Source: Klebsormidium nitens (lineage: Eukaryota > Streptophyta > Klebsormidiophyceae > Klebsormidiales > Klebsormidiaceae). Taken from it: a DNA stretch of 64,000 bases. Positions 1 through 13,640 of the stretch are shown here, piece after piece. Each line of letters opens with the position of its first letter. Positions within the stretch are counted from its first letter, which is position 1. The position numbers and the translations under genes were made by a program. The notes under the pieces are model-generated. The model made no database searches and was not told the DNA's origin. It worked only from the letters and a program-made list of their open reading frames with translations. The stretch is from NCBI GenBank assembly GCA_000708835.1, contig DF237154.1, forward strand, positions 1 to 64,000, in the 5' to 3' direction.

Positions 1-1361
1 TTGAGACCCGGGTTAGAAGACCCCCTTGGGGTCCCGAACCCATTGTTAAAAACTCGACTCGATTTGGTTAGGTTTGGACCATTCTATGACCCCAAACGTG
101 ACCAAGGGTTCTGCAGGCGGTTGAATGCCATACTTCTACCTTAAAACGTTTTAGTTGTTTTGCTGTGTTTAAAACAGGGATATTTTCAGCCTCATCTTGG
201 ACGCACATAGGCTTGCGGCCGTTTTGGTTGTTTTATTCTTTTTTAAAGTGGTTTTAAAATCGGAGGGGGGGTCCATTTCCAAAAATAAGGGGTGTTTTAG
301 GCACCTCTCGACGAGCTCTATCCGTTGGTTATAAATAAAACCTTAGCGCTATTCGTTTTATGCGGTTTTAAAAAAATAAGACGAATAAAACACAAGGTGT
401 TTTAAAACTTGAGTTGCCACCTCGTGGCCAGGCTGCAAAACGCACCCTTCGGAGGCAGACGAAGGCAGGCTTTAATACTGGAGAAATTAACTTTTCAAAG
501 AGACTGAAACCCGACTGAAAGCGAGGCGCTCAAAGAAAGCACTCAAAGCTGTAGCATGTAGTCCATGAGTCCATGTAGGGGGCGGCCACCGCGGCGCGAC
601 CCCGACAAAGTTGAAATTGCCGGCGGCTGGCCGCGGGCCGGCCCGCCCGGCCCGGGGCTCGGGATCGACGGCGCGGGCGGCCGGCCTGTGCGCCCGAAAC
701 CTCGCGTAACCGTTGAGCCTCGGGCAGATTCGAACTTGAATTTGCCGCAGGTTTCGTTGAAAGAGAACAGCAGAAAGCTACCGTACAGCAAAGCATGGCG
801 GCCCGGGCTGGCCTTCAGGCTTCAGCAGAACAAGGAGAGGAGCTCAGCTGCCATGAAGGCGATCTACTAGGTACCGTAGACGGTAGCAAATCTTGGTGGG
901 AAGAAGATATGGCAGTACTAGCAGGAATTGGTAGGCTGCGCCGGGCGCTTCTGGAGGTCTGCTGAACACTTTCGGCATGGTGAGAAACCTACCGACATTG
1001 TCAGATGTCAGATGGAAACTGCCGGTGCACCGCCGAGCATCACACTTCACGTCTAGCAGAGTGACACTTAAAAAGGAATTGTGTCAACAGAGAATCACAA
1101 TTCGGGTGGAAGTTGATCATGCTAATTTGCGTAACATTCCAGAAACAATCAACTCCCCGCAATTGGCTCTTTCTGATCAAATATTCACAACTGTTGTAGG
1201 TCTTGGAAGGTCTTTTGTCTCAGAGCAGCCTTGGAAGTTCATCAATCATTCCTCACCTCCTTGCAGGCACAACGATGATCAGGCCGTCAGCCAGTTTGCC
1301 CCTTTCGGCGGAGAACTCCAGCCTGGTTGAATGCTAAGCGACTTCTTGCTGTACCAAAAAG
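1..1361. other. Upstream region without a convincing gene
   Basis: The first 500 bases are AT-rich with many short runs related to GTTTTAAAA and resemble intergenic DNA. A sharply GC-rich block follows at about 565-720 and could be a promoter-proximal island or 5' leader of the gene starting at 1362. Short open frames at 565-870 and 977-1330 have no recognisable motif or splice context, so I do not call them. Confidence 0.4.
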
Positions 1362-4300
1362 ATGGACTCAGAAAACAGCTCTGCTGAAGGGCATGGAAAG
1401 GCTGGATCAAGTGGAGCCGATGTTGCATCCAAGGCATCTGCGCCTTCATCAGAGCCTGCCCTTGGAGAGTCGCTAGGAGCAGCAAAGTGCAGAACACCCA
1501 TAGCATCTGCTAAGACACCGATAGCACATCGGAAAACCCCTTGGAATGTTACTCCTAGAACCACTGCAACCACCCCTTATGCCAAGTCCTTCCTTGCATT
1601 GAAATCGCCAAAGGTGGCTGAAGTCCTGCGGCAGGCAGATACCGCAAGGCTTGAGGCACGGTATCACCTCAAGGTTACAGAGTTGACGAAAGCTGATGCA
1701 GCCATCAAGAAGCTGACAGCAGAGGTGGCGGAGGCAGCGGTTTTCAAGCAGTTGCTTGCTGAGAAGGAGGAGGAGCTGAAAACTCTGAGGGAGGAGCAGA
1801 GAGCTCTGAGGGAGGAGCTGAGGGACTCAAAGCAGGAAACAGAAGAGCTCCAGGTAAGGAATCGTTTTTTAGGAGGTTGTGAACTGATGGAGAATTCTGA
1901 GCAGCAGTAGGACCCTCAACTATGCTTGTGCCTTTGACAGAAGGAAAGGACTTTGACAACTTGCCCTTATCAGACACAACTAGGTAGAGATAGGTGCTCT
2001 ACTTACAGAGATGAATCAAGATAGAGGAAAGCAGACTCACACGGTGGATGGGAGAGCAAAGCAAATCTGACTAGGATCCAACCATTTGTTAAAGATGAGG
2101 AAGCCAGAGAACTCTTCAATTCCGCAAACCAAAAGCCGGCCTCATTCAGCAATATTTGACAGGGCAGGAGGATAGCAGGTCTAGGACCTCTGGTCCAAGA
2201 GTTTGATATGGTGTGGATTTTGTCGGTTTACTGTGATGGGGGCCATATGAGCAAAGGCGGGCCTTGCAGCTTGTTGCAGCCTACTGATCTGAATCAGCTC
2301 TAAGATCAGACACTCAAGCAGGTGCACTAGAACCGAGCCTTTGATATAGACTAGTGTTGTTTCCACTTTGTGCATGATTGGATCACTTGGCCCTGCAAGG
2401 ACACTCTCCAGCCTGGCCAGCAAGAGCAGTCCACAAAGTACATCCAAGTGTCCTGCAGAAGCTACTGATGCACAGCGGCAATGCAATCAGCGGCTTTCTA
2501 ACCACGGTTCTCCCATCCTGGTGCAGAGGGATCACTCAGCGCTTGTGGAGAAGCATTCTTCCCTGGCCAGCGCCCATGCCGCAGCCCTGGAGTCTGCTGC
2601 ACAGAAGGAGCGCCTCTTGCTCAAGGACCAGCAGGCGGCCAGCAACCAGCGCATACGCGAGCAGAGCCTAAGCCTGCACACGATGACTGACATAATGTCG
2701 ATGACGCGGCGGGGTCTGGCGCTGGCGCAGACGATGCGGCGCACGCACTCAGTCAGCTCCCCAACGAACGTGCACAGCCTGAAGGAGAGCCTGATGACAA
2801 GGAGTGCAGCGGTGGGGGTGGGTGAGAGGGCCGAGGGGCGTTTTCGGGTTGAGAAGGGAACGGGGCTTGCAAGTGCTCTTGGTGAGACGAGCAAGGAGAG
2901 TCCTAGCACGGACGAGGGGAACACGTCAATTGACACTGCAGAAGGGGAGCTTCAGAGGGAGCCGTCGCTGATGAGCATCGCTGCCTCGTCCAACGTCCTG
3001 GAGGCCGCCATAGTTCATATCAGCCCGCTCTTCCTAACGGACGTTGCTGAGGCGAATGCCCCCACAACCAGTGGTTCAAACGTGGCGCACTCTGAGCTGA
3101 CCCGTGCTGCCCAAGAGGAGGAAGGGTTTGAACTAGAGCTGCCGATTCCAGGGGAGCTGAGCTTTGATGACGGGGAACTAGCAGGGGGGGACCTCGGGAG
3201 AGATGGAGCCTCGCGGAGAGCCTCTGAAACCGAGCGGAGAGAGTCTGACGTGACGGCAGGAGATGGGAGGGGGCCAGCTGACAGCGCGGGGACTCAAAGC
3301 AGCCCAGAGACGGACAGCCTGAAGCAAAGCTTGACTGGTCTGCAAGAGGAGGAAGACGAAAGGGGAGAAACCAGAGGAGTGTCAACGGAAGGGGCTGGAT
3401 CTGCTTCACTGACCATCTCCCAATGGAGTCCTCGGTCGTCCCCGCTTGTGCTGACGTCATCAGATCGGCGGAGAGAGAGCAGGACATCTGGCAAGGGCAA
3501 ACGAGGCGCCGAGGAATCGGGCATGCGGTCATCCCCCCGGAGTGCTCTAGCATCGATCCAGAACCTGGGGTTAGCCTCATCCTCCGTTTTGACTAACCCT
3601 CGCAAGCCAAAGTACGCCCCATCCCCCGACGTTGAGAACAAGACCCCGGACGCTCAGCTAACCCAGGGGGTTAAGGAGGGAATGCCAGTGGGCCGGCCGC
3701 TGTCAAGCAGCCTGGGCAAGCACTTCTCGCCGAAACGGTCTTCACTGGGTGCGGCTGAAAAGCCATCAGCTGTTTCTCATCTAACCTCTCCCCTGGTCCC
3801 CAAGCCTTCGAGCATCCTGAGCGGGAACTGCCACTTTGATCCCGGCGCGCTCGGAGGCAGGTCCCCAATCGTTGCGCGCTTTGCCGAGAAGAACTCCCCC
3901 CTCCTGCGAGGCTTCCGCCTCAGCCAGGCCTTTGCCAAGCCTGTCGACAGCCCCTCCCGCTTCCAGGATCCCAAGCCCGCACACTTTGGGGGGGTCGTGA
4001 CCCCCTTGGGAACCTCCCCCCCAACTGCACGAAGGCTGCTTGTCGACACCCCTCCGAAGGAACCGGTCAACCCAGAAAACCCCCCGGTCAAAACACCAGA
4101 GGTGGAGGCCGAATGCAAACCCCCTGTTGCGAGCCCATTCCTTGGCTGGCCGATGCCCGCACTCGCAGAGATCATGAATGCAGTCGCCCCTACTCCGAAA
4201 GCTCCCCTGCCTGCTTCTGGTGCGCAGCCCTCTCAGCTGCTCTCGCCTAAAGAGCCAGTCACACCAAAGGCGCTGCTAGCCCGGGCCGACTCTCTCGGGG

Positions 4301-7272
4301 GTTCGCCTTACTTTGCGGATCTGACAACGCCTGTCCAAAGCAGCGCTCCTTCCGAGCGGTCACTGGCCATATCAGGAAGCACAATGGACGGACAGGCAAA
4401 AGGGAGCGGGTTCACGTGGGGCCTCAAGGTGAGGATCGTAGGGTTTAGTTGTTCTGATCACTTCTGCTCCTCGAAGCTAGTAAAGGTTCCTGAGAAGAAG
4501 GTCAATTGTTCTTTGTGCGCTGTTTTTGAAGAGACGTTGGAGTTCCAAAATGTTCACTTTGACACATTGCCTGCTGAACAACCGCAGGAGAAGGATTGAT
4601 TCATTCAGCCGCTTCGTCAGCAAGCCTGCTCGATGCCAACTTTTCTTCCGGTAGACGAAAACTGCCACTCTAGATCCACTAGCATTTGCAACAAGCATGC
4701 CGACCGCTACCTGTCGTCCCTAAACGTGGTTACGCGCGTGCCTCCACTTGCAGGAGCCCTCTCCACAGTTGCCCAAGCTTCCCGGCCTCGCCCTCCCCCC
4801 CAAGCCGCTCCTCGACTACTCCGGTCCTTCCTCAAGGAAACGAACCAACTTCGGGGCCGCTGCCTTCGAGGGTTTCGGCGACGTGTCTGGCCCGAACAGG
4901 GACCTTCGGCTTGACGGCTTCGAAGGGTTAAGCAAGGGTTTGGGCGAGGTTCCGGCTGAGACCGTGCAAGGGTTTGACGCTCCCAGGAGAAGTTTGGCAG
5001 GGATTGCAGGTGAAGTAGAGTCTGAACCTCCAACAAGGAGCGGAGGGGCGACAGAGATTGAGGAGGAAGAGAGGGCGCCGTCGCAGGCGAAAGGGGTTGT
5101 GAGGCAGCGTGTCACAGCGTTCGAGCAGGGGACAATGACGTCAGCTGGGGGTCCGGTGCGGAGGCTGCGCCGGCAGGGCCGGCTCTCGAAGGAGCTGGGG
5201 AGGACACGTGGCAGCACCGCAGAAGGCGGAGAGCAGCCCGCAAAGGAATGGGCGGCCCACGGCGCTGGCGCTGAGCCGAACCGCCCTGTTCGAAACGTCA
5301 CGCTGAAAGACATCACGTCGAAGCGACGCGGCTCTGCCGACTCGGCCAGCGGATCGCTCCCCAGAACCCCCGAGATCGTCGAGTTCGCTCCCGTTTCCCC
5401 CCCATCCGGCGCCCCCCAGACCTCCTCGCCAGTCAACAATCCCCGAGCGCCCCACCCCGGGGGAGTGGGTGTATGCTCCGTGCTCGTGGTTCTGGAAGAA
5501 GGCAAGAAAGGCTCCGCTCGGAGCGCGCAGGAACCCCCGAACGTTATTGGTTGCATCGAGGTTCCGAAGACGACGACTCTGGCGGAACTGAGGGACCAGA
5601 TCCGAGGAGAGCTGGGGGCCAAGGGCCCCGAACGGTTCGCGTTTCTGCAGGCGGGGATTGGTGCCACGTGGCACGCGTTCAGTAGCGAGATCGAGGGTCT
5701 GGTGACCGCGTTAACACTCCCAGTCGCGGACGGGCCCTACCAGTACCTCGCAGGTGAGACGAGAACGTCTTGGCAACAAAGATGACCTCAACTTATATGC
5801 GGATGATGCAACATTTGAATGGGAACGCGGCCCAACTCCAGCTTTCCAGGAATTTTGCGGATTCGCGGTCTGACTTGCAATCAGGGCTAGTTCTGCGAGG
5901 AACACTTCCTCAGTCGTCGGCAGATAGAGCACTTGCAATCTTGGAGGCTTCGTCTGCTTGCGCACGATTTAGATAACATCGCATGCATAATTCTCGTGTC
6001 AAGGAGCTCGAACTTGCGGCTCCGCTTCTCTGGTATTGCATTACAAGAGCTTTGAGAGCTCCATGAACAGGTGAAAGGGGCACCAATGTTATTAGAAACT
6101 ACACGCGAATAATTATCAATGTCACCGCTCCACAGATGCCCCGCTGATATGGTACCTCAATCAATCGAATCTGGTATGGGGAACTCTGTACCTTGCTCCT
6201 TGATCCCCGATTCTGATCGCTGAACCTTTCGCACGGCCGTACAGCCACTCCGCGTGGCTTATAATGCCCAACCTTACTATTTCTGCGCATAACGGTCGAG
6301 AAAGGGCGGAAGTCAAGGTAGCCCAAGTTCAATTCTGATCTGATCACGAAAGAATTGTCTTTCAGGTGAGGCGGCAAATCCGCCCATCTCCGCGAGCCCT
6401 CCAGTTCCCAGCCCGACTCGGCACGCCGTCCGATTGGCAATCCTGCGGCCTCTCCCCGTGACGCGGACCCTGTATTCTGCGAACGGACCGAACGGAGTGG
6501 ACCGGAATGCGGCCGCCGCGACAAAGGACGGTGCAGGACGAGGCCTTGTTGGACGGCCGGCAGAACCCGGTGAGCTCAGAAGCTCTCTAGTTCACAGTTC
6601 TTCATGAAGGTTGAAAGTTTGCGCAAGTTTGGAAGGAGATAACAGAGAGAGACTTCGTGGAATATATCATTCAGGGTTGCTATCGCTGCAAGCATCTCGC
6701 GAGAGAATCTGAGGAACTCCCTTAAGTGAGCGCTTCAGCGGTCGAAGAGCGCTCTGCCTCCCAGGAGGATTTGGCGGGGCGCTGGTTTGGGACCTTTCCC
6801 ACCGCGAGGCGTACAGCTTCTCTTTGAACTCCTTGCAAGCACTGCCGTCCAAAGAAACTCTAGTCAAGCTACGAGTATCATGGTGTCGAAAAGAGGAATT
6901 GGTTGCCTCGTGAGCGGCTTTAGTTCCGATCCTCAAACATTGCAACTTCAGAGGTCGCTAAGAGTTAAGGCGATTTTGAGGACCTTGACTTTGCTTCTTT
7001 CGATCCATTTTTGGCGAAACGTCGCACTCCCCTGCCTCTTTGACTCTTCCCTTAGCTTCGCGAGTCTTCTTCTCCTTCCAGGGGAGGCCCTTTCGGGCCA
7101 AGGCACGCGCTCGCGTCTGCAGAACCAGGCGCCCAGATTCGCAGGCCCTTGGGCTGCAAGGCCCGCTCCAGCGCTGGCGGGGCTGAGCGTCCGCATGACG
7201 GGCGGGCTGCGCGAGGTGGCCATCGCGGACGCGGCCCGCCGCGAGAGCCGGCTGCGGTCCAGGGATAAATGA
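1362..7272 (+). CDS. Large coiled-coil/disordered protein, four exons, function unknown
   Basis: Proposed exons are 1362-1853, 2527-4428, 4754-5753 and 7082-7272. All junctions are GT-AG with phases 0, 0 and 1, giving about 1,194 residues. The start is the ATG at 1362. Residues about 75-164 form a heptad-rich coiled coil (ending KEEELKTLREEQ...ETEELQ), and the helix appears to continue into exon 2 (LVEKHSSLASAHAAALE). The next roughly 550 residues are Ser/Pro/Gly-rich and look disordered, with recurring S-P pairs typical of phosphorylated scaffold or microtubule-associated proteins; that comparison is inference only. A folded block about residues 1035-1130 (beginning GVCSVLVVLEEG and including FAFLQAGIGATWHAF) is followed by a short basic tail. 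I do not recognise the family. Intron 3 (5754-7081) is long and could hide a small exon. Confidence 0.7.
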
Positions 7273-8865
7273 AAGTTAGCCCTGGCTTGTTGTCGGTGGA
7301 GACCGTACTGAGAGGGAGGGGTCTGATGCAACTCGCCAGGGCGCATTCGAACGAGAGCTGTCGAAAGCTCTAAGCACTACAGATATTGACAAGAAGTCCT
7401 GGTCCTGGGACGCAATTTCGAGAGCTTAACGTTGTAGTTGCACAATCCTCATAACTGTAAGTCGAAGCTATATGTATCAAGGTCTGTACTCAGTAGACAG
7501 GGTAGCCAACAAGAGTCAGAAAATTTAGTGTCACTGCCTGCTATAAGCATATAGCCTTGTCCAGTAAGGTCGCCGTGAGGCAAACGACACAATATTTAGG
7601 GTTTTGATCCTCTTCTCAAACGGTGGAAGTGAAGCGATACATTTTGTACTGCATGATGGGTTGCCGGTAAATTGGATGCGCATAAGTATCTCTCGCACAT
7701 TATAGCAACGTCATGACCCGCCAGGGCATGCGTTTGAGTATGACGGTGCATGCATCTATCTTAGTGATGAGCCGCGCAGGATATAATTGTCGCACGTTCG
7801 GCTAAGAAGCCTCCTGGAGGAGGGGCCCCCCTCGGCGGCCGGGCCTGTTGTTGCCTTATTGAACCGTCGTGGCACTGTTAAAGTGGACGTACACAAGAAC
7901 GTTTCGTCTACCTATATATACTCATCATGCAATCTGGCCCACTCAAGTTTCGCCGCCCGCAATCATCCGGCCTTGATTGAATACCATTCACTGGACACGC
8001 GAGCTTCCTGCAAGCAAGCCGCATCATTGATAAGTTCCTCCGAGTCAAACAGCAGTTGCAATTCTTTGTGCAATCATTGGAGCCTGTACACGGCATGCAA
8101 GGCCGTCGATGATTGGTGTTTTTGAAGCTTATACATGTTCTAATATACTTGCAACCCGATCGGCAGGAGTGATGTGTCTTTCACATCTTTGTGCTGCTTA
8201 AGAAGCGCGCGTCGGCACATGCAAACAGGAGTCCATTGATCCATTGAACATGAATGACGGCCAGTGCCAGGCGCTCAACTTGAGGCCGCGCGGCCGGGAT
8301 CATGCAGACAAATATATTTGATACAATGATCGAGATTCAAGCCGTTGGCGGCTCCCCTCTATCATTGCCGAACAGGATGCATGGCTCGTGATCAACACCT
8401 TCCAATATCATGCGACTGCTTGAGCTAGTATTCAGTCACAGGTGATCGATCGACGCTCAGGCGCGATTGTGAGTTGCGTGCAACCACAGCTGCATAGCTC
8501 GTCCGGCCAGGCTCAGATGCCATGACTTCACAGTACACTGCTTTTGAAACAAGTATCCCGAGTATGGACCATCCAAGCAAAGCCACAGTTTCCTCACAGT
8601 ATACATCTATAGGGTATGAAGTTGATCTCGATCTGTGATTACCGAGTCATACAGTGTCTTATAGAACCGATCACTTCGAAAAGTCTTGAACACGTTGACT
8701 TGACCCCACTTCTAGAAGCCTCCAAGCCAAGGGAATGGCGCAAGAATCCTGTCAATATGTACAGTCCTTCTAACGCTAAAAATGTTTCATGTGGCTACGT
8801 CAACCATATGCGCAAGCAAGTGGTACGATGTCGTGGTCGTCGCTCCCCTTGGCTGCACACGTTTC
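7273..8865. other. Intergenic, nothing recognised
   Basis: This lies between the convergent ends of the coiled-coil gene and the copy 1 pseudogene. A short frame at 7787-8125 lacks motifs and flanking splice sites that would support it. I see no repeats or RNA genes. Confidence 0.4.
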
Positions 8866-11800
8866 CTAACAGCCGCTGGTCGCATTCGGCTGGGTGCCGC
8901 AGTTGGGCAGGCATATGCCGTCATATCCTTGCTGCAATACGGACGGTGAGGGAAGAGCGCCGCCGCAGCCACTGGCGCAATTGTACCCGGCGGAGCAGTT
9001 CCGGTCGGTGTTGCAGCCAGTGAGACAGCTGGCACAGTTTACGCCTGCCTTGGCAGACGGTCGAACCTGGCAGAGAGCAGCGATAGCTTGTCCAGAGTAT
9101 CTTCCGATAGCATGCGGACCCATCAACCGCAAAAATCGAATTCTTTCGCGGGATGTTGGTTGCTATTGACGTTTCTGCCCTGAGAAGCTCTTGCGTCACA
9201 TTAAGCAAGCATTTATTACTCAGACATCGATATTTGAATTCAAAAACGTCGGCGGAGTTATGAAGGCACTGCTCGCGGGAAAGGGGTGGGTTTGACTGAA
9301 TCCTGGGGATCCAGGGTGCGTATGGGTGCAAAGCAGCACAAAATTCACGTCAGGTTGCCGAAGTAGCTTCACGCTATCTCGACACGAAATTGGGTCGTCG
9401 AGACTTACCCGCCACAGCTGGGTTGCCGCCCACATAAGCGCCGCACGCACAAGTTGGGGCGCACTCGTTGCTCACTCCGTTCCCCAAATTGGTGCACCCC
9501 ACAAGAGGACCGATGGTCGGAGCTGCGAGCAGGCGGACCGTGACAGGGTTAGAAAAGATGACCGTCAACAGGACTCCTTCGATCCATAACAAGGCGTAAA
9601 TGAGAGCGGCCAGAGAAACGCGAGGCCCTTGACGTTGGATGAAAGGGCGGTAGCTAGGGCGTTTAATAATCTGGTCAACGGAGAGTTATTCTAAGTGGAT
9701 GCAAAGAAGAAAAACGTTTTTTCTGACGCGGCGCCTTTTTCCTTATCACGGCCAAAAAAGAGATGATCAATCGGTTTGTAGCGAGTTGACCCACTCCTCC
9801 TGAGCACGGAACACGTGGACGTAGGAACATGGACGCCAAAAAAGAAAATGGCCGTCAAAGGATGCAGCGAGCTTACTAGTTCAATACTTTAGTTTCTGAT
9901 TATCTTCCATTTCTCAGCAGGGAGGCTTGGCTTTCAAAGATCTTCGGAGATATAGCCCGCTGTATTTTGGGGGATTTTCGAAGCTGAGTGAACATCTGGA
10001 TTGCATCATCCGGTTTACGGTCAATGATTCACTGGTATGCACTTCCCAAAATTCGATCCGCAACCAAAGACACAAGCCTAGGGGACGAACCTCCGAGTAC
10101 AAGAGCTTCCGAGGTGTCGAGTAAGAACGGCTTTGAAAGTCTCTCATAGGCGCAACGCATCAATGAAAGCGACCGCTGGCAGAAAGATCGGCCGAAGGAA
10201 TCAAATCAGCACAAGTATCGGAAACCGGTTTTGCACCGACTTTCCACCAAATTAAGCTATCTCAACTTGCAAGAGCCAACAAGAAACGGTCTCATAGCGT
10301 GTGTTACTCACCAGTCAATGACGTGGGGATGGGAGTGGGCGAAGGAAGAGGGGGGATTGTTGGCTGCGGCACGGGTACAAGAGCGGCTGCAATACAGATA
10401 CCAGGCAATGAAAGTCATGGGCTCATTGCAGGCTTTCGTCTAATGCAAGCACGACACGCTCAGATTGCTAAAACTTTCTCCTCACCTTCTGAGGCTCGTC
10501 ATTGTCGGGCTCAATCACCCCCTTGATGGTTAGCACGAAACGGTCAAAGACACCTTCGACTGGCTCGAGCTTTGTCGGTTTTCTTCTAATCAGGTCTGAA
10601 CAAGAGACAATCCTTGTTGGAATGTAGTTGAGGACCGACAAGGGAGGCGGCGCGTGACTCTCGGGCCTTCAAAGCTAAAGTCTAGGACTTGCATGCTGTT
10701 CGCAATTTTCCATGGCCGATCATCCAAGATCGAGATTGGATTCGAGCTCTTAAGATGAACCTTTGAAAGTTCTTGACCTCACGGTCACTTAACCGAGTCG
10801 ATATATAGGAAGCGGCGGATGCGACAGTGATACATTTTCGTTTGCTTATGTAAAGGCCGCGCGCGATATATATATCAATCTCTCACCTCTTGATGCAGAT
10901 TTAGCAGGGTGATCCCCCGAGTGCAAATTGGCCCACACTAACTTATATCATCGGCAGCACATTTATCCACCCACTACTCATGCAAAAGCAACCGGCCTTC
11001 ATGTGACGAGAATGCTTTTCGCATGTGCCGTTCAAGAAAGCGCGGCAGCTGGTCCAAGGCGAAAGTCCTTAGCGAAACCAGTCAGAACTTTCCTTGACTC
11101 TTTGAAGCACAGGGGAACCCGGAATCAATCCATCATTGAACCTACTTGTTGCTCGGTACAACTTCTTCTTCCAGACATACTGGGTGACGAGATTGTCATT
11201 GGAGCCGCTAAGTTTGACACACGTCCAAAAACACGCAGCGACTTGCGAAAGTTGCGGGTGCTCACTGATGGGTGCCCATCCTTTCTCATTCAAACTGAAT
11301 AAAGGCTCTTAGTGTGCGGTTTTAGTCTGGGCGTCGTCAAAATACGCTTTTCGATCTCTAGTACTCCAACGAGCCATAGCAGATCCGGCAATGAGGGGAC
11401 TTACGAACCGTAAATCATATAAACTTAGAAATGGGCGGCAGCGCTGCAACGCTCTTAGTCTGGCACTGCCAAGTCCGAACTATTGCAGCCGACTCACCGG
11501 GACAGGCATAAAGAGGGGCAGTTGTGCCGTCCGGTAAGGTTATCACTTGCGGAATATGCTTTCCGGAGGGAAAGTCGTAGGGACACCATATCAACCTGGC
11601 ATAGGCGCTGTAGGCGCAACCGATAACCTGGGTTGTGTATGGAGTCAAGCCGGCGTACGCAACAGACGGACACGCGTTCCTCACGATTCTCAGATTGCCT
11701 GCAAGCGTCACCAACGATATGACGGGAACAATCACGTGCTTTGTTTGCACTGGACGGCAGACTGGAAATCATTCCATTGCTAGATTTGATCTGGAAAGAA

Positions 11801-12834
11801 AAGAATTGCCTGGATTTGTGGAGTCTGTCGGACCGACTCAGACGTCTTCCGATGCAGGAATGCACAAAAATCGCTCATGGTGATCATGGTACACTTCTCG
11901 CCTACTAAAAAGGCAAAGCAGCTTGAAGTTCAAGCGAGCCTCCTTTGTTTGAATACAGTACCTGTTGGATCAACCGCGTATGGGCATTGTGGACCGGTTG
12001 GATCCCCGTTTGTGTTTTAGAAACAATCGGCGTTGTCTGGAGGTGCCCCGAATGCACACCCAACCTGGACGAGAATGCCGTCCTCTCGGTATGGTCCAGC
12101 CATGGATGGACACCCTCCGACGGCTGGACGAAAGACAACAGAAACGGAGAGGGAGATTGTTAAAAAGCCGGATGACGTCAGCGATTGAGAATTGACTTTG
12201 AGGACCTTCACAAACATCAATGTGATAGAACGCCTTTATGATTAGCCAGACTCATTCTAGCTGAGTCAACTCCAGCACGGCGTTGAACCAGGCCGGTCAG
12301 CTCGACCCTTCTCCCATGAAAACTGCTGATCAAACCGCTTTTCTTAATTGAAAAGCGAATGTAGGACAAGCGTGAACTGATGAACGGGTATTCTTGAGGC
12401 AGCATCCCCTGCCAAACTTTCCACACATTGAAGAGACTGTTCTGGCTAGCTTGATACTTGCAATCATGACGCACTTTTTCGAAGTAGAAATGATTTTTTC
12501 CGTGTTCAGTCTGCAAGCAATAGATCATTCGAGAGATAAAGCAACGGGGAGATCGGCTACGCAATACCATAAAGCATGGGTGGTTTTTGGCGGTAAAGAT
12601 ATGACTCTTGAATGCAGTATCCCGGGTATGACCATAGAGCGGTCACTATGATCAAAACGTTTTGAACATTTGCGCGCTGAGAACTATTTCTGAGTACGGT
12701 CTCAAAGGGCCCTCTTGTCGAAAAGAGTGTCGCTTACATGCATACTCCGCAGACGTATCCCGCAAAGCCCCCAGCAGAGCCAGCAGTGCCAGCAGCATTC
12801 CCCGCGGAGTGGGCACCGGAACCGCCGCTGCCAT
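8866..12834 (-). pseudogene. Secreted cysteine-module protein, copy 1 (disabled)
   Basis: Exons on the minus strand are 12738-12834 (signal peptide), 11962-12123 (module A), 11498-11698 (module B), 10312-10386 (proline-rich linker), 9409-9522 (module C) and 8866-9066 (ten-cysteine tail). Each is homologous to an exon of the two plus-strand copies, with the same phase-1 junctions. The start is the ATG at 12834, followed by a hydrophobic leucine-rich signal sequence. Two lesions break it. The first is an in-frame TAA at 12017-12019 inside module A, just after the third cysteine, where the paralogues have CHY. The second is one extra base near 9050-9051 in the last exon, which shifts the tail out of frame. 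If translated, the product would stop after about 67 residues. Splice sites and module sequences are otherwise well kept, so inactivation looks recent, or the bases are assembly errors. Confidence 0.75.
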
Positions 12835-13239
12835 AATCACGTCAATTGCTTTGAGAGGGGTTGACGAAACCTTAACCTGCCTTGATGGAGGTTCACTCGC
12901 TGCTGCTTTGCAACTCTTGTTTTCGTTGAGGCTTCGACATAAATGCCGTCCGCTTGCTCTGCTTTTGTGGGAGAAGCGGTTTCTAGGTGAGAAGTTTGAA
13001 GTCCATCCTGTTCATTCCAACGCCCTTTAGAGTGAAAGATTGCAAGATCTAAGCCAGCTTAGCACTATGGCACTGGAGCAAGTCTATAAGTGGTTTGAAT
13101 GGAGCCAAGCTGACTTCACGCAGGAAGACATGCGTCAGGCTGACGTAGCTAGTGAGACGCACAGCGGACGAGAGAGCGTCCGTCGTTGGAGCAGCCTTCC
13201 TCCCTCGTTTGCCATCTTTGGGTAAGCGTCGTGCCCGGA

Positions 13240-13640
13240 TAAGTCTGCCCGCACCTCGGGGAGCGTCGAGGATAGCGCCGAGGATACTTTGGTGATTAGC
13301 TCCGAGGATACGCTAGAGATAAGCGTCGAGGATACTTTAAAAAACCGCGCCGACGAAAGTTTGGAAGATAACGCCCAAAATAGCGCCTCGGATACTGTCG
13401 AGAAGGGCGCCCGAAGATTGAAGATTAGCGCCGAGGATAGGATGGAAATCAGCGTCGAGGTTACTTTAGAAGATAGCGCCGATAATAGCGCCTAGGATGG
13501 GGTCGTGGAGGGCGCCGAGGATAATTTTTCCACAGCTAGCTTCGAGGATAGGGCCGAAAATAGCGTCGAGGATTGCTTTGATCCGAGCGCCAATGACAGC
13601 CGCTGAGCGCCAAAAAGAGCGTCGACTAGGATAAAGCGCC
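13240..13640 (+). repeat. Degenerate short tandem repeat, GCGCCGAGGATA type (left outer arm)
   Basis: About 400 bases are built from imperfect 12-15 base units around GCGCCGAGGATA or AGCGTCGAGGATA. The reverse complement of the same repeat appears at 15,040-15,210 and at 20,820-20,990. This stretch therefore forms the outer left arm of the foldback structure between copies 1 and 2. The in-frame translation reads as monotonous S-x-E-D-T-L-E units, a by-product of the DNA repeat. Confidence 0.75.

Noticed and set aside
4816-5667. Minus-strand open frame of 283 residues
   Set aside because: It lies fully antisense to exon 3 of the coiled-coil gene, which has matching splice sites and phases on both sides.
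13289-13495. Open frame encoding S-x-E-D-T-L-E repeats
   Set aside because: It is a translation of the GAGGATA tandem repeat, and the same DNA repeat is found in the opposite orientation elsewhere without an open frame.
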